NCBI GenBank assembly: GCA_900169235.1
Contig: FWCC01000214.1
Coordinates: 93,898-157,897, forward strand
DNA length: 64,000 bases
Reading direction: 5' to 3'
Source: Zarea fungicola
Lineage: Eukaryota; Ascomycota; Sordariomycetes; Hypocreales; Cordycipitaceae
Below are positions 22,318 to 33,200 of the stretch, one piece after another. Every line of letters starts with the position of its first letter. Positions within the stretch are counted from its first letter, which is position 1. A program made the translations under genes and the position numbers. The notes below the pieces were generated by a model that had not been told where the DNA came from, did not search any database, and was given only the letters and a program-made list of their open reading frames with translations.

Positions 22318-23116
22318 ATGGCGGACGAACTTTATGATGGTGCCATTGGTATCGATCTGGGTAAGTGCTTCCTTCGCTCTCTTTGTTGCTCAATATTGCT
22401 GTTGCTCGATTTTGTGCGTTGTGGCCCATCCAATTGAAAACCGCAAAAATCTGCGTGCACCCTCCCGTGATGTTTTTTCTTGGCCGCCTCGACTGCAAAA
22501 TCAGCACAGAAACATCGGCAAACATGCTGTTTTCCCTGCAACATACTAACCGTTGCCCTCTCCACAGGTACCACTTACTCCTGCGTTGCCATCTACGAGG
22601 GTAACAATGTCGAGATCATTGCCAACGAGCAGGGTTCCTTCACCACCCCTTCTTTCGTCTCCTTCACCGACAAGGAGCGTTTGATTGGTGAGGCTGCCAA
22701 GAACAATGCTGCCATGAACCCCCGCAACACCGTCTTCGATGCCAAGTGAGTTTTTCGCAGAACCTGCATGTCGCAGAGTTAAATTTGCTGATATTTCCCT
22801 CTCCCAGGCGTCTTATTGGTCGCCGCTTCGATGACCCTACCGTCAAGAAGGACATTGAGTCCTGGCCCTTCAAGGTCATTGACGAGGATGGCACTCCCAA
22901 GATCGAGGTCGACTACCTCGGCGAGAGAAAGTCCTTCTCCGCCCAGGAGATCTCCTCCATGGTTCTCCTCAAGGTACGCGACCCCTCACTACCTCGGGCA
23001 ACCCCCCCGCACACCTTTACTAACGCCCGCAACAGATGAAGGAGATTGCCGAGACCAAGCTTGGCAAGAAGGTTGAGAAGGCTGTCATCACTGTCCCTGC
23101 CTACTTCAACGACAAC

Positions 23117-23148
<32 letters not shown>

Positions 23149-23671
23149 TGCTGGCCTCAACGTCCTCCGTATCATCAACGAGCCTACCGCCGCCGCCATT
23201 GCCTATGGTCTCGGTGCTGGCAAGTCTGACAAGGAGCGCAACGTTCTCATTTACGATCTTGGTGGTGGTACTTTCGATGTCTCCCTCCTCAACATCCAGG
23301 GCGGTGTCTTCACCGTCAAGGCCACCGCTGGTGACACTCACTTGGGTGGTCAGGACTTTGACACCAACCTGCTTGACCACTGCAAGAAGGACTTCCAGCG
23401 CAAGTCCAAGAAGGACTTGAGCGGCGACCCCCGTGCTCTCCGTCGTCTCCGTACCGCTTGTGAGCGTGCCAAGCGTACCCTCTCTTCCGGTGCCCAGGCT
23501 ACCATTGAGATTGACTCTCTCTTCGATGGCTCTGACTTCACCCTGACCATCACCCGTGCCCGTTTCGAGGAGCTCAACGCCAAGGCCTTTGCTGGCACCA
23601 TTGAGCCTGTCGCTCAGGTCATCAAGGACTCTGGCCTCGACAAGTCCAAGGTCGAGGAGATTGTCCTTGTC

Positions 23672-23707
<36 letters not shown>

Positions 23708-24935
23708 CTCTCCGAGTTCTTCGGTGGCAAGAAGCTCGAGAAGAGCATCAACCCCGATGAGGCCGTCGCCTATGGTGCCGCTGTCCAGGCCGTATGAATC
23801 CCCTTGCATCCCTAATCGTTCCATTATGCTAACCATATCATAGGGTATCCTCACTGGCAAGGCTACTGAGGACGCTGCTGACCTCCTCCTCCTCGATGTT
23901 GTTCCCCTATCTCTCGGTGTCGCTATGGAGGGCAACATCTTTGCTCCCGTAGTTCCCCGCGGTACTACGTGTCCTACACTCAAGAAGCGGTTCGTGCTAT
24001 TGATTTCTTACGTTGTTTTCATTTTTTTGCGATTTTCTGGATTTTCATTTTCCATTTTGATATGGTGATGTGGTTTCAAGCCTCCAGTGTGGCGTGGAGC
24101 TGCAGCACCGGATTTCTGCCCCACCATGGACGCTGCAGCAATTTAATCTCCAAAGAAAGGAAGGACGCACCTGCAGCAGGCCGTGGTTAGAATACAAGTG
24201 TGTTCGCCATACCCCAAAGTTAACCGGTTTCATCATTCCTGTTTCGCTGTCCTCATTTTCTTGATTTTCTTGATTCTCTTGATTCTCTTGATTGTAGACT
24301 GTTGATTGTGTACCCCTCCTCCGACGCTACTTGACCGCAACAAGTTATGGCCTGTTCAAAAAAGCTGACCTCATCTTTACAGAACCTTCACCACTGTTGC
24401 CGACAACCAGCAGACTGTCCAGTTCCCCGTCTTCCAGGGTGAGCGTGTCAACTGCGAGGACAACACCTCTCTGGGTGAATTTACCCTTGCCCCCATCCCT
24501 CCCATGCGCGCTGGTGAGGCCGTCCTTGAGTGTGTTTTCGAGGTCGACGTGAACGGTATCCTCAAGGTTACCGCCACCGAGAAGACCTCTGGCCGCAGCG
24601 CCAACATCACCATCAGCAACTCTGTCGGCAAGCTCTCCACTGCTGAGATTGAGAAGATGGTCAACGACGCCGAGGCTTTCAAGACCAATGATGAGGCCTT
24701 CAGCAAGCGCTTCGAGGCCAAGCAGCAGCTTGAGTCCTACATTGGCCGTGTTGAGGAGATTGTCTCTGACCAGACTCTGTCTCTCAAGATGAAACGTGGC
24801 CAGAAGGAGAAGATCGAGGGTGCCATCAGCGATGCCATGGCTGCTCTTGAGCTCGGCGACTCCTCTGCTGAGGACCTCAAGAAGCAGGAGCTGACCCTGA
24901 AGCGCCTTGTCACCAAGGCTATGACCTCCCGATAA
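22318..24935 (+). CDS. ssb1: Ribosome-associated Hsp70 chaperone, Ssb family
   Basis: Exons are 22318-22360, 22568-22745, 22808-22973, 23036-23791, 23844-23989 and 24383-24935, giving 613 aa, the length of yeast Ssb1. The N-terminus ([15 protein letters not shown]), the second phosphate loop ([12 protein letters not shown]), [15 protein letters not shown] and [16 protein letters not shown] define the Hsp70 ATPase domain (about 1-385). The substrate domain has the [10 protein letters not shown]... strand and a C-terminal lid. The chain ends TKAMTSR without EEVD, which separates Ssb from cytosolic Ssa. Ssb binds ribosomes and folds nascent chains together with the RAC complex. Introns 1-4 are 52-207 nt; intron 5 (23990-24382) is 393 nt with a non-ideal GTTCGT donor and contains a 9-bp TTGATTYTC tandem run. 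The spliced junction [13 protein letters not shown] is exactly as expected for the family. Confidence 0.95.
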
Positions 24936-25560
24936 ATGTTTACGTCCGACTCAACCCATTGGCTGCACATTCCATAAGCTGTCAATGATGGTATAATGAT
25001 GGCCGGGGAAAGCAATGTCTGTTTTTTTGTATGAAGTGCCGAAATGGACTAGGTGTTCAAGGAAAAATCTTTGGGATGGCGTGTCCGCGCTATGCCTTGA
25101 TGTCGTTTTGCCAAAATTTCGATTTTATATAACGAAAAAGTTCAACAGGGTATGGGAGAAGGGAATTTGACCCGGGGAACATAGGAAGCAAGCAAAAGAA
25201 AACGTTTCTGCATTTTCAGTTTTGCCATGAAGCCACCTCACTATCGAAAATGTAGGGGCTCACTTGGTTGGACAGATTGGTTATGCTGCGTCATTTGAAG
25301 GAACCGGCGGGCAAAGTGCTTGAGTCGGCGGGCCAACAAGTGAGCAATGGAACAAATAATGACCTGTGGATATGAATAGACTCGGTAGAATGGCCAAAAT
25401 ATGAATTTTATTTGTTCAATCTTGATTATCAACTATATAAATATTTCACTGGATTTCGTAACTTGAGTGATAATGATCCGAGGATTTGAGTAAGGCAGGA
25501 AGCGGTGCGGGTGTAGCCTGTTAGTGCCTGCCTGGACCCCCGCCATCCCGTCAGCTCGAT
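24936..25560. other. 3' flank of ssb1 before the repeat block
   Basis: About 625 bp of 3' UTR and spacer. The sequence gets richer in AT toward 25560, where the inverted-repeat element begins. No gene seen. Confidence 0.5.
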
Positions 25561-25620
25561 CCTAACGCCCAGATAATGAGCTCTTCTTATTCTATTTTTC
25601 TCTTATTTAAAATAGAGCCT
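25561..25620. repeat. Left terminal inverted repeat of the AT-rich element
   Basis: It matches the reverse complement of 26968-27025, including the shared core AGATAAYGAGYTCTTCTTATT and TTTCTCTTATT(T)AAAATAGAGC. Confidence 0.75.
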
Positions 25621-26233
25621 AGGCTAGCATAGTACAATACCTACTAAAATTATACACAAGAAGTACCATTTTAGCCCCTACTAAATTTTATAAAGGGACC
25701 CTATAGCTAGAAGTGGCTTTTTTAGTGGTTAGTATTTGTCACGCCTAAATAGCCTAATAAACGGTGCTATTAAGGTAGGAAGATGTAAGGTTGATGTTCT
25801 ATCTGACTAGCTAGGAATGGCTCTATGGAAGCTATATATGACCTAGCTAGTGCTATGTGTGGCTGCCACAACTGGCAGACTTCACATGTAACAGTATTAC
25901 CTAAAAGCCAGCCTAAAAGCAATAAGAAGGCTTAAGTCTAGTAATAGCTTTAATAATAAATATAGCTAATATATTAAGTAATAAAGTATTTAAGGATTTA
26001 CTTAAGTTATTATAGATTAACTTAAAAGCCCTTCATTATAGCTAAGAATACTTATAAATATTAGGCCCTTTAAGAACTTACTATTAATAAACTAATTCTT
26101 AAAATGAACTATTATTAAAATTATATATTTAGGCTATTATAAATAAAGTTTTTTTAGTTAATATTATGTTAGGGCGAAAAACCGGCAAATTCTAAAGGCT
26201 CTAAGGAGCCTTCTCCTAAGTAGATGTAGATAC

Positions 26234-26690
26234 TGTAACGGATTGACCCCACAGGGGCTTAAGCAGTAACCAGCCACTTCAACCGTCATTAGCCACCCGG
26301 CCAAAACCCTCAAAAAGGATTCGTATCAACAATACCGGCAGTATTGTTGACTGGTTAAGCCTATATAGCTACTACAAGGCAGCCACGCTGCTGGAGGTAG
26401 GCTTAACCTACTGTCTATGGCACTAGCCTGTGACAGATACCACGCTAATAACGCCTATGGTATTCCTATAGAGTCTTTATGCCTAGTTGTCACAGGCTAG
26501 TGCCATAGACAGTAGGTTAAGCGTACCTCTAGCAGCGTGGCTGCCCTGTACTAGCTATATAGGCTTAACCAGTCAACAATACTGCCGGTATTGTTGATAC
26601 GAATCCTTTTTGTGTGGTTTTGGCCTGGTGGCCAATGACGGTTAAAGTGGCTGGTTACTGCTTAAGCCCCTGTGGGGTCAATCCGTTACA
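26234..26690. mobile_element. Foldback / MITE-like element, ~201-bp arms around a 54-bp loop
   Basis: Arm one (26234-26434) begins TGTAACGGATTGACCCC and ends CTAGCCTGTGAC. Arm two (26489-26690) is its reverse complement with about nine differences (~95 percent identical by eye). The loop is 26435-26488. If the element proper is GTAACGG...CCGTTAC, it is flanked by ACT on both sides (a 3-bp direct repeat), consistent with a target duplication. Each arm contains a perfect 10-bp dyad TCAACAATAC-CGGCA-GTATTGTTGA (26326-26350 in arm one). It is richer in GC than its AT-rich host and sits inside it, so it probably inserted later. It has no coding capacity and must depend on a transposase elsewhere. 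Confidence 0.8.
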
Positions 26691-26967
26691 CTAGTTATAT
26701 AGATAGAGGGCGCTGGGAGTACTCTGCAAGGCAACCGAGTTTAGGAATCGTATAATTAGACAAGAACCTAGGCTTTATTGAATTTTTGAACTATTCTGGC
26801 AAGGAGAACCTATTGAAATTATTTGAGGTTAAATATTTATAAATTCTAAGGCCTTGATTATTATTATTATCTTTTAACCTTTTTAATCTCTTATAAAAAA
26901 TATTAAAAAAATTAAGAAAGGTGCTATTTATAGGTAAGTGCCATGTAAAAGATCTACTTCTAATTTT

Positions 26968-27025
26968 AGCTCTATTTTAATAAGAGAAAAGCAAAATAAG
27001 AAGAACTCGTTATCTAGGCCTAACC
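26968..27025. repeat. Right terminal inverted repeat of the AT-rich element
   Basis: Partner of 25561-25620. It ends 173 bp before the start codon of the F-box-like gene at 27199. Confidence 0.75.
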
Positions 27026-27198
27026 TTTTCATCTACTGTACGTTCTACGGTACCGTAGCCGTCAATGTCTAGTGACGCGGTTGCCCTGTATGTTGATTTC
27101 GCTCTCTGGAAATAATTGATTTGAAGGCCATTCAGCAGCGGCTTTCTTTGTCTCTCATACATAATCGGTCGAGCAGGGGCCGGTAATTAAGGATCACA

Positions 27199-28074
27199 AT
27201 GGCGCAACAACCCATGAATCTGCTGGAGCTCCCCGTTGATATTATTTCACTCATCCTGACTCCGCTTCTCAAGTTGGACAGGCCTCTTGAGCTCTGTCCC
27301 TGTCCAGACCATGGAAGGCTTAGCCCGCGCCTGCAGGATGTCAGGTCAATTTTCCTAGTACATCCCTCTCTGCACGCCATTGCATGCCCAATGTTCTACA
27401 GCTTGAACACATTCAAGCTCGAAGTGTCGTCCAGTAAGCATGGGCTTTTGCAGAGCAAAGGTTTGCAAGCACACTACTACCGCGCAGAAGCCCGCCTTCA
27501 GAGTGGTGGGCTTAGCAGTTCATCGTTTACCACACAGGACCGACACGATATGGGTAGACTTTTGCTTTTTGTTGCACCGTCAGCCCGGAGACGAATACGC
27601 AACTTTGTCGTTGATTTAGGACGCCTTCGAGGATGGGTCGATGAGATTGTCACCCCAGTGCTCTGTGATATGATTCTGGCAGGAAACCTAGCGTCTTTGA
27701 GCATCAATCTGCAGTACAATGATGCACGCCATGGACGACAACGACATGTCTATCGTACCCAAAATCCAAACAACTCAGGTTTGGATGCAGGTAACGACCC
27801 AAGCATTTTCACGAAGCCACCGCTAGCAGGTTTGCTCAAGGTGCTGGCTGACCCTGACCTGGAATCGGCGCAGCTCGTTGTTAGTAAAGGGCATCCGCCG
27901 GTTTGGTGCAAATATCATCGAACAGACAGTCATACGGACTCGAACTCATTGGGATTACCATGCCCAGACAACACTGCTGTCGACTGGCTTGCCATTGTCC
28001 GAGAAGTTTTGGATCCCGAAGGTGTTGGCGTTGGTGCCTGGGCAGACGGTGGGATTCGCAGTGGCCGAATGTGA
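27199..28074 (+). CDS. F-box-like protein, fungal lineage type
   Basis: A single exon of 291 aa is proposed. The N-terminus LLELPVDIISLILTPLLKL, followed by a helical DVRSIFLVHPSLHAIACPMFYS segment, matches the F-box-like start of the many expanded fungal F-box proteins in which a leucine-rich or free-form domain follows. Later motifs such as SARRRIRNFVVDLGRLRGWVDEIV and the LLKVLADPDLESAQLVV segment are not diagnostic. The C-terminus (GGIRSGRM) ends abruptly, and a GTGAGC at 28072 could be a donor to a further exon that I could not find. The closest upstream sequence is the end of the AT-rich element, so its promoter may include transposon DNA. Confidence 0.6.
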   Translation: MAQQPMNLLELPVDIISLILTPLLKLDRPLELCPCPDHGRLSPRLQDVRSIFLVHPSLHAIACPMFYSLNTFKLEVSSSKHGLLQSKGLQAHYYRAEARLQSGGLSSSSFTTQDRHDMGRLLLFVAPSARRRIRNFVVDLGRLRGWVDEIVTPVLCDMILAGNLASLSINLQYNDARHGRQRHVYRTQNPNNSGLDAGNDPSIFTKPPLAGLLKVLADPDLESAQLVVSKGHPPVWCKYHRTDSHTDSNSLGLPCPDNTAVDWLAIVREVLDPEGVGVGAWADGGIRSGRM

Positions 28075-29882
28075 GCCCCTAAAAAGGCGAATCATATCGC
28101 GCTAGCTAGCCAATGTCATTATTTGTTGCGTCAATGACATCCCAGTATGTGTTGTGAGGCTATGGCCATCCTGGGCGTGCGAATCTACACAGTGCGCGCG
28201 CCGACGAATATGCCAAGATCGGTCTAGCAGCAGGCAGACACTCCTCATCACCCTCTTATCTATGAAACATGTCAGCCATGCCCTGGAGCAGTGCTGGAAT
28301 GCCAAGGCTGGTTGTATTCAGTTGCTTTTCTTGGCACCCGGACCGCGTTATCCAAGGCGTTCTAGACGAGTGAATTGGAGTAGGGGTAATACATTGTTCC
28401 ACGGATGACGGAGCTGTGTCAGGCTCTTAGTCGTCCGCCAGTCACCAAGCGGTAAAATAAATCTAATGAAACAGAAAGAAGCTTACGCACCTTGAGACAT
28501 GGGGACGGGGTGTGCCACGCAGCCCCCAAGATCAAATCTCGTCAGATCTGCGCTCAAGCCATGTAAGCGCATGCATGTTTACTCGATACGACGACGGCAT
28601 TATAACCCGGATAAAACCCAGTACATTAATAGCATACTTTTGCCTTGCACTGCCTTACGTTATTGCGCGTGTCACACATGGCTGTGCCATGCACAGTCTT
28701 GGTGTGAGAGAGGGCTGATAGTATAAGAGCTGATAGGTCATACAAGCAGGTAACATACAGTTGAAGCTGATTGTATTGGCAGTTGAAATCTGCAGCACAC
28801 TCTTCGACATTACTTGGCAATCGAGTCCAATTCTGTGGAGGCGGCGCCTTGTAATGCTTGTATTGGGATACATTACATCATTTCCCTTCTAGGGGCTCGG
28901 TAGATGGTTGGAAATAATACGCACTCACTTGGTGCCACGGGCCACCAAACGGGTGAAACATGACAAATGGCCAGCTCTCCTGCACACCGCCATGCTGAAA
29001 GAAGATTGATGAGCAAAAGAGGAGGGAGCATCAGCAAGGAACGGGGCATTAAAATTAGTCACGCGGATGTTCAGGTATACACATCTAGACCATCTTTTCC
29101 ACATCCGTATGTAAGGAGATGAGTGTGCACAGGGGTGCGTACTGCAGTGAAGAGTAATCTAGCGTACCCTCGCCACAAAAGTGTTATTGCGTCTCGGTAC
29201 GAGCCTAGCGTCATTGCTAAGGCTGTGAGACGACCCGAGATGTGATGGAGATTGCCGTGCTGCTTGCTCGGTAATCCTGCATTGTTCGCAGGATTTTTCG
29301 GCAGACGGGCTTGGATTTTGCTGGGTACATTTCACGTGCACTTGATCAAGTCTGATTCGCTTTACTTTTACTCCCAAGGTTTTAGCAAATTTGATGATTT
29401 CATTTTCTGTGTCATTCTTGTACCAAGCTCCGCACCTTGAGTTGCCGTTATTTCAGGCCCAAAGAAGAGTAGCTATTCCATAGAGGAAGAAAAAAAAAAT
29501 GTGAAAGGAAACAAAAAACGTGCTCGCAAGGCGATTTCATGGGCAGACCTTTTTGTTACCTCCTTCACCCCCGCAACTCTCATCCCCCTTGACCACTGTA
29601 GTTCATGTTGTGTCTCGTAACAATATGTAACCCTTGTCTCAGAACAAACTTAAGGTTGTAATAGGCTTTTTTTCAGTTTCATGTTCCACTGAGAGAAGAA
29701 AGAAAAAACCCAAACAGGTCACCTGAACAGTTTTCAAAAACTCGTTGTCTGAAACTGGCGCCTTTCCCTCCATTCCTGCCGTTCCTGGCTAAGCGTGTAC
29801 ACAGCTGGGGGCTGTGGTTGGCGGTGTGTGAGTGCGTGCAAGTCCCTCGTTTTGTGGCATGTAGCTTGGTTGGCTTTCCGTT
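28075..29882. other. Gene-poor spacer
   Basis: This is 1.8 kb with only short frames on both strands (all under 90 codons), none with a recognisable domain or splice-supported extension. The part from 29450 to 29880 is probably the 3' UTR side of the small minus-strand gene. Confidence 0.5.
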
Positions 29883-30233
29883 TTAAGAGCTCTTCACTTC
29901 ATTAAAATCCGCCTGGTCATCCTCGGCATGGGCTCCCCAGTAGACGGGGCTGAGCTTCAAAACGCGCGTGTTGGAGACGTTGACGGTGGATGAGTTTTGG
30001 CTGACGGTTGTTGCTGCTAGGCTTGCTGGCGTGGTGGCCAAGAGCGTAGGGCTGTTCCCACCAGAGCCGGTGGAAGACGAGGTAATGCTCGTTGTGCGGG
30101 GACGCTGGGCGCGAGGATACGAGTCCGACACGTCGGGGGCGAGGGAGAGAAACTGGGAGGCGGGAGCGGTGATGGCAGGTACGGACTGCTCAGCGGTGAG
30201 AATGAGGAACTGGTTTTGGTTGGGGGAAGACAT
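29883..30233 (-). CDS. Conserved small fungal protein, unknown function
   Basis: A single exon gives 116 aa. It begins MSSPNQNQFLILTAEQ, has a Ser/Thr/Pro-rich disordered middle (residues ~30-85) and a conserved-looking C-terminal block VLKLSPVYWGAHAEDDQADFNEV. I recall ascomycete proteins with this combination of an N-terminal FLILTAEQ and a C-terminal VLKL.PV..G.H.DD block, annotated only as hypothetical. There is no signal peptide or membrane helix. The start context (GTCTTCCCCC on the plus strand side) is plausible. The upstream side (30234 onward) is pyrimidine-rich on the minus strand, like a leader. Confidence 0.7.
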   Translation of the reverse strand: MSSPNQNQFLILTAEQSVPAITAPASQFLSLAPDVSDSYPRAQRPRTTSITSSSTGSGGNSPTLLATTPASLAATTVSQNSSTVNVSNTRVLKLSPVYWGAHAEDDQADFNEVKSS

Positions 30234-33200
30234 GTTGTGTATATGGTTTGTATATAGATGTGCGCTGTTGCAAGTAGTGGGCGCAAGTGTGTATTATCAC
30301 GGCGGGATAAAAGTAGTCTCAACACAGAACCTTTCTGATAAAGGATAAAAAATACTGGATAGCGGGATGAAGAAATGGCCAGGCTTTTAAACAAGTGATT
30401 TTTCTTAATGAAAAGAGAAGAGGGGATGGGAAAGGGCGAGGAGGTGCTCGATCATTTATGCTCCTCTAGTTACACAGAGACTTCTCCCCACGGTTTCTAT
30501 AACAAAGTCCTCTCCACTAAGATCAGACAAAAAATATTGGCAATGTCCTCATATGCGTCAGCCACGGCATGGGCAATGAGCAAGGGCCGTGTTACCCGTG
30601 CGGGCAGGACAGGCCCAGCGTTGATGACGGAAACGGGCACGCCCCCCAAGAAATTACACTGTGTGCATCTCTTTGTCCAGACACGGGCTGGCACGCTAGG
30701 CAGAGTTGTTGAACCTGGGGTTCAACAGACCAGGGCACACCTTAGACACCACACCCCCCTTTGATAAACACAGTGCGTGCAGGAGAAGAAAGCAGCCCGT
30801 CTGCGTTGGCAATCCGTGGCTTCTGCTTGCGTGTCCAACTCACGGTTCACAGTGACTCGCCATGTGCAAATCTAGGCCAGCAACGGCTTTGGAGCTTGCA
30901 CATGAAATATAGGTAGATAGCATACACGTGTGTTAGTGTGCGTGCGAGTGTGTGTGTACCCAGCAAGCGCCATCTTTTCCTGCACCGCTGGTCCGAGCCA
31001 ATCGCCCAATAGTTGCGTGCTTTATCAATGACGTGTAAATCGCCCGCAACGAATGGCGTTTTCCATGACCGGAATCATACGGGAGGGTACCTGGCTCTCT
31101 CAGATTGCCGTTCAGATTTCGGGCGGGAACGCTTTCTTTCTCGATACAACGCTTTCTCCCGACTGCCGACTCTCTCCACCGCTCCACTGCTCACTGCCGG
31201 GGAAGTCTCGTAGTGCTTGCATTAGTTTGGCCCAAGTCGCATATCGGTTATTAGCCAAAAGTATGGTAGCATCCAGCGCAGAAGCATGTGCTTGTTGCGG
31301 GTGTGCGTAAATACAAGGATCCGAGCCGGAATGAACCAGAGGCGGCCCAGATCCTGTGATTCCTGTCTGGTTCACAGTTTACCAACGCTCGCGGAAGTAC
31401 CGTGATGAGTGAGAGTTGCCGTCAAGTTTCAATCTGATTTCTGTATCATGTGCTGTGTGTTCGTTGTGGCCCGCCAAGCAAATCAAGTTTCAATGGAAGC
31501 TGCAGTGCAACACTCTCTCCTCTGATTTACACTCACATATTACGTTTTCTCTCTCGGTTTTTGGAGCGTCGATGGCGCGTGATGTCTTTGCAGTTCTTCG
31601 AGTTAAAATAGTCCATCGTGGCTGAGATGGAATACGTAGATGCCCAAGATCTGGTCAATCACATCCAGTTCAGTCGGATTTGAAGGCATCCGGCCTTTAT
31701 TGGGCTTACCTGTATACTTTCAGACGGATTCCCCAGTCTTGCTTCTTTGAGGAACGCATGTTGAGGCACCCAATGATGTTTACGGCCCCCCAGTTGCAAG
31801 TAACTGTCCAACTTGTCAGCCGCTGCCTTTGTTCATGCTAAACTCGGAGATACAAAATGACATAAAGTGCGAGCGGACAAGTAGCACCTAGGAAGAGGAG
31901 AGGGGTAACAGTTGGGAGGAAGCAGATCTGCCACAGGCCCGAGTAAGCTCGGCGCTCGCCAGTCGATGAAAGCGGCGTTTGGCCGGCATTTGGACCAACG
32001 TCAATACTTGATTTCCCATACTGCAAGCTCTTCAATTCGAGCCACATATCAATATTTTATTTGAATGCCGCTGTCGGGTTCGCTGGTTTCTTGACGTGTT
32101 GCATGAAGGCCGGGCCGAATCAAGACACGAGACAAGAGCTGGTTTGGAGTGAGGTGGCCGACCCATCCCAAGTTAAGCCGTCACATTTGAAATGCCGCCT
32201 CACTTTGAGATAGCAGCCACAGGACCACTTCTGGCCGTTGAGCTCATCAATTTTGGTGTGGTTACAACCGGAAAAGGATTCAGCGACCTCTATCGACCCA
32301 CAGCGATAGTCGTGTTGGTGATTGAACTGGTAGACGTGCAGCTGGCGCAACCTCCACACCGTCTTTTGCCCTACACATATTCCAGACTTGATAGAAGGCA
32401 TTATTCACTAGTTTTCCAAGTGTTGGAACAGGGACATACATGCCTAGTTTGTGTTTGGGGTCAGTTAGCCACATGCATGGGAGTGGGTAACTAGAACTTC
32501 GGGAACCCATGACTACGAATGCCCGCTTCTCGCCAGGTTCAGATGTGACGCAGTTATTGATCAGCAATTAGATATGGAATTGACAAAAGCTAGTTCAGAC
32601 TGCTCTCATAACTCGTACCCTGTCAGGAAGCTGAGCCTTGTGGGGGGATGGCCCAAGCCAGCAATTCCGGCGCTTAAAGGCGTTGTAATGATTGGCTGAT
32701 TGTTTCATGTACATGATTCTTCTTTGCATATCAAGCTGCCAACAGGAGTAAATACGGCTTAGTTTTTCAGAAAGCCCGCGGGTAAGAAGTCATTTTGGAA
32801 TAGCCGTGAAGGTACTATGTTGGTTAAGTGGCAATTTCTCGAAGTCGGGGGCTTTTTTTTTTTGGTAAAGAATGTCTAAAATTGCAACACTGGTGATGGC
32901 TGAAATCATGTAGTGTATCGGTTGGCAGATAATGGGGATGTTCGTCCCCCACGCAAATGCTTTAATGCCTATGCGCTCCCCATAGTTGGGCAAATGGTAA
33001 CTCGGCTTGCTTCATTTAGACAGGTGCTCGCAGATTGGACGCTAGCAAGTTAGGTCTAGCTGTGAGAAGCTATGTGACAATGAAGACGGCTTGCATATCA
33101 ACGGTTGGCCTCATTGTTATGAATATTATAGCTACTCGGGTGTATTTGGTCAAGGGTGTGCGCAGAGTGCTGTCCTGTCTAGACTATGGTGGCATCGGCT

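Larger units (their letters stand above)
25561..27025. mobile_element. Decayed DNA-transposon-like element with ~58-bp terminal inverted repeats
   Basis: The left end (25561-25620, CTAACGCCCAGATAATGAGC...AAATAGAGCC) pairs with the reverse complement of the right end (26968-27025, GGTTAGGCCTAGATAACGAG...AAATAGAGCT) at most positions. The interior, apart from the nested foldback element, is strongly AT-rich with TTAAG, TATTA and CTTAA words and no open reading frame. This fits repeat-induced point mutation (RIP) of a fungal transposon. I cannot name the family and see no transposase remnant. No clear target duplication is visible just outside the repeats. It lies between ssb1 and an F-box-like gene. 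Confidence 0.7.

Noticed and set aside
22913..23983. 356-codon open frame antisense to the Ssb ATPase domain
   Set aside because: Long antisense frames opposite Hsp70 genes are a known artefact of their codon composition; the plus-strand gene is certain.
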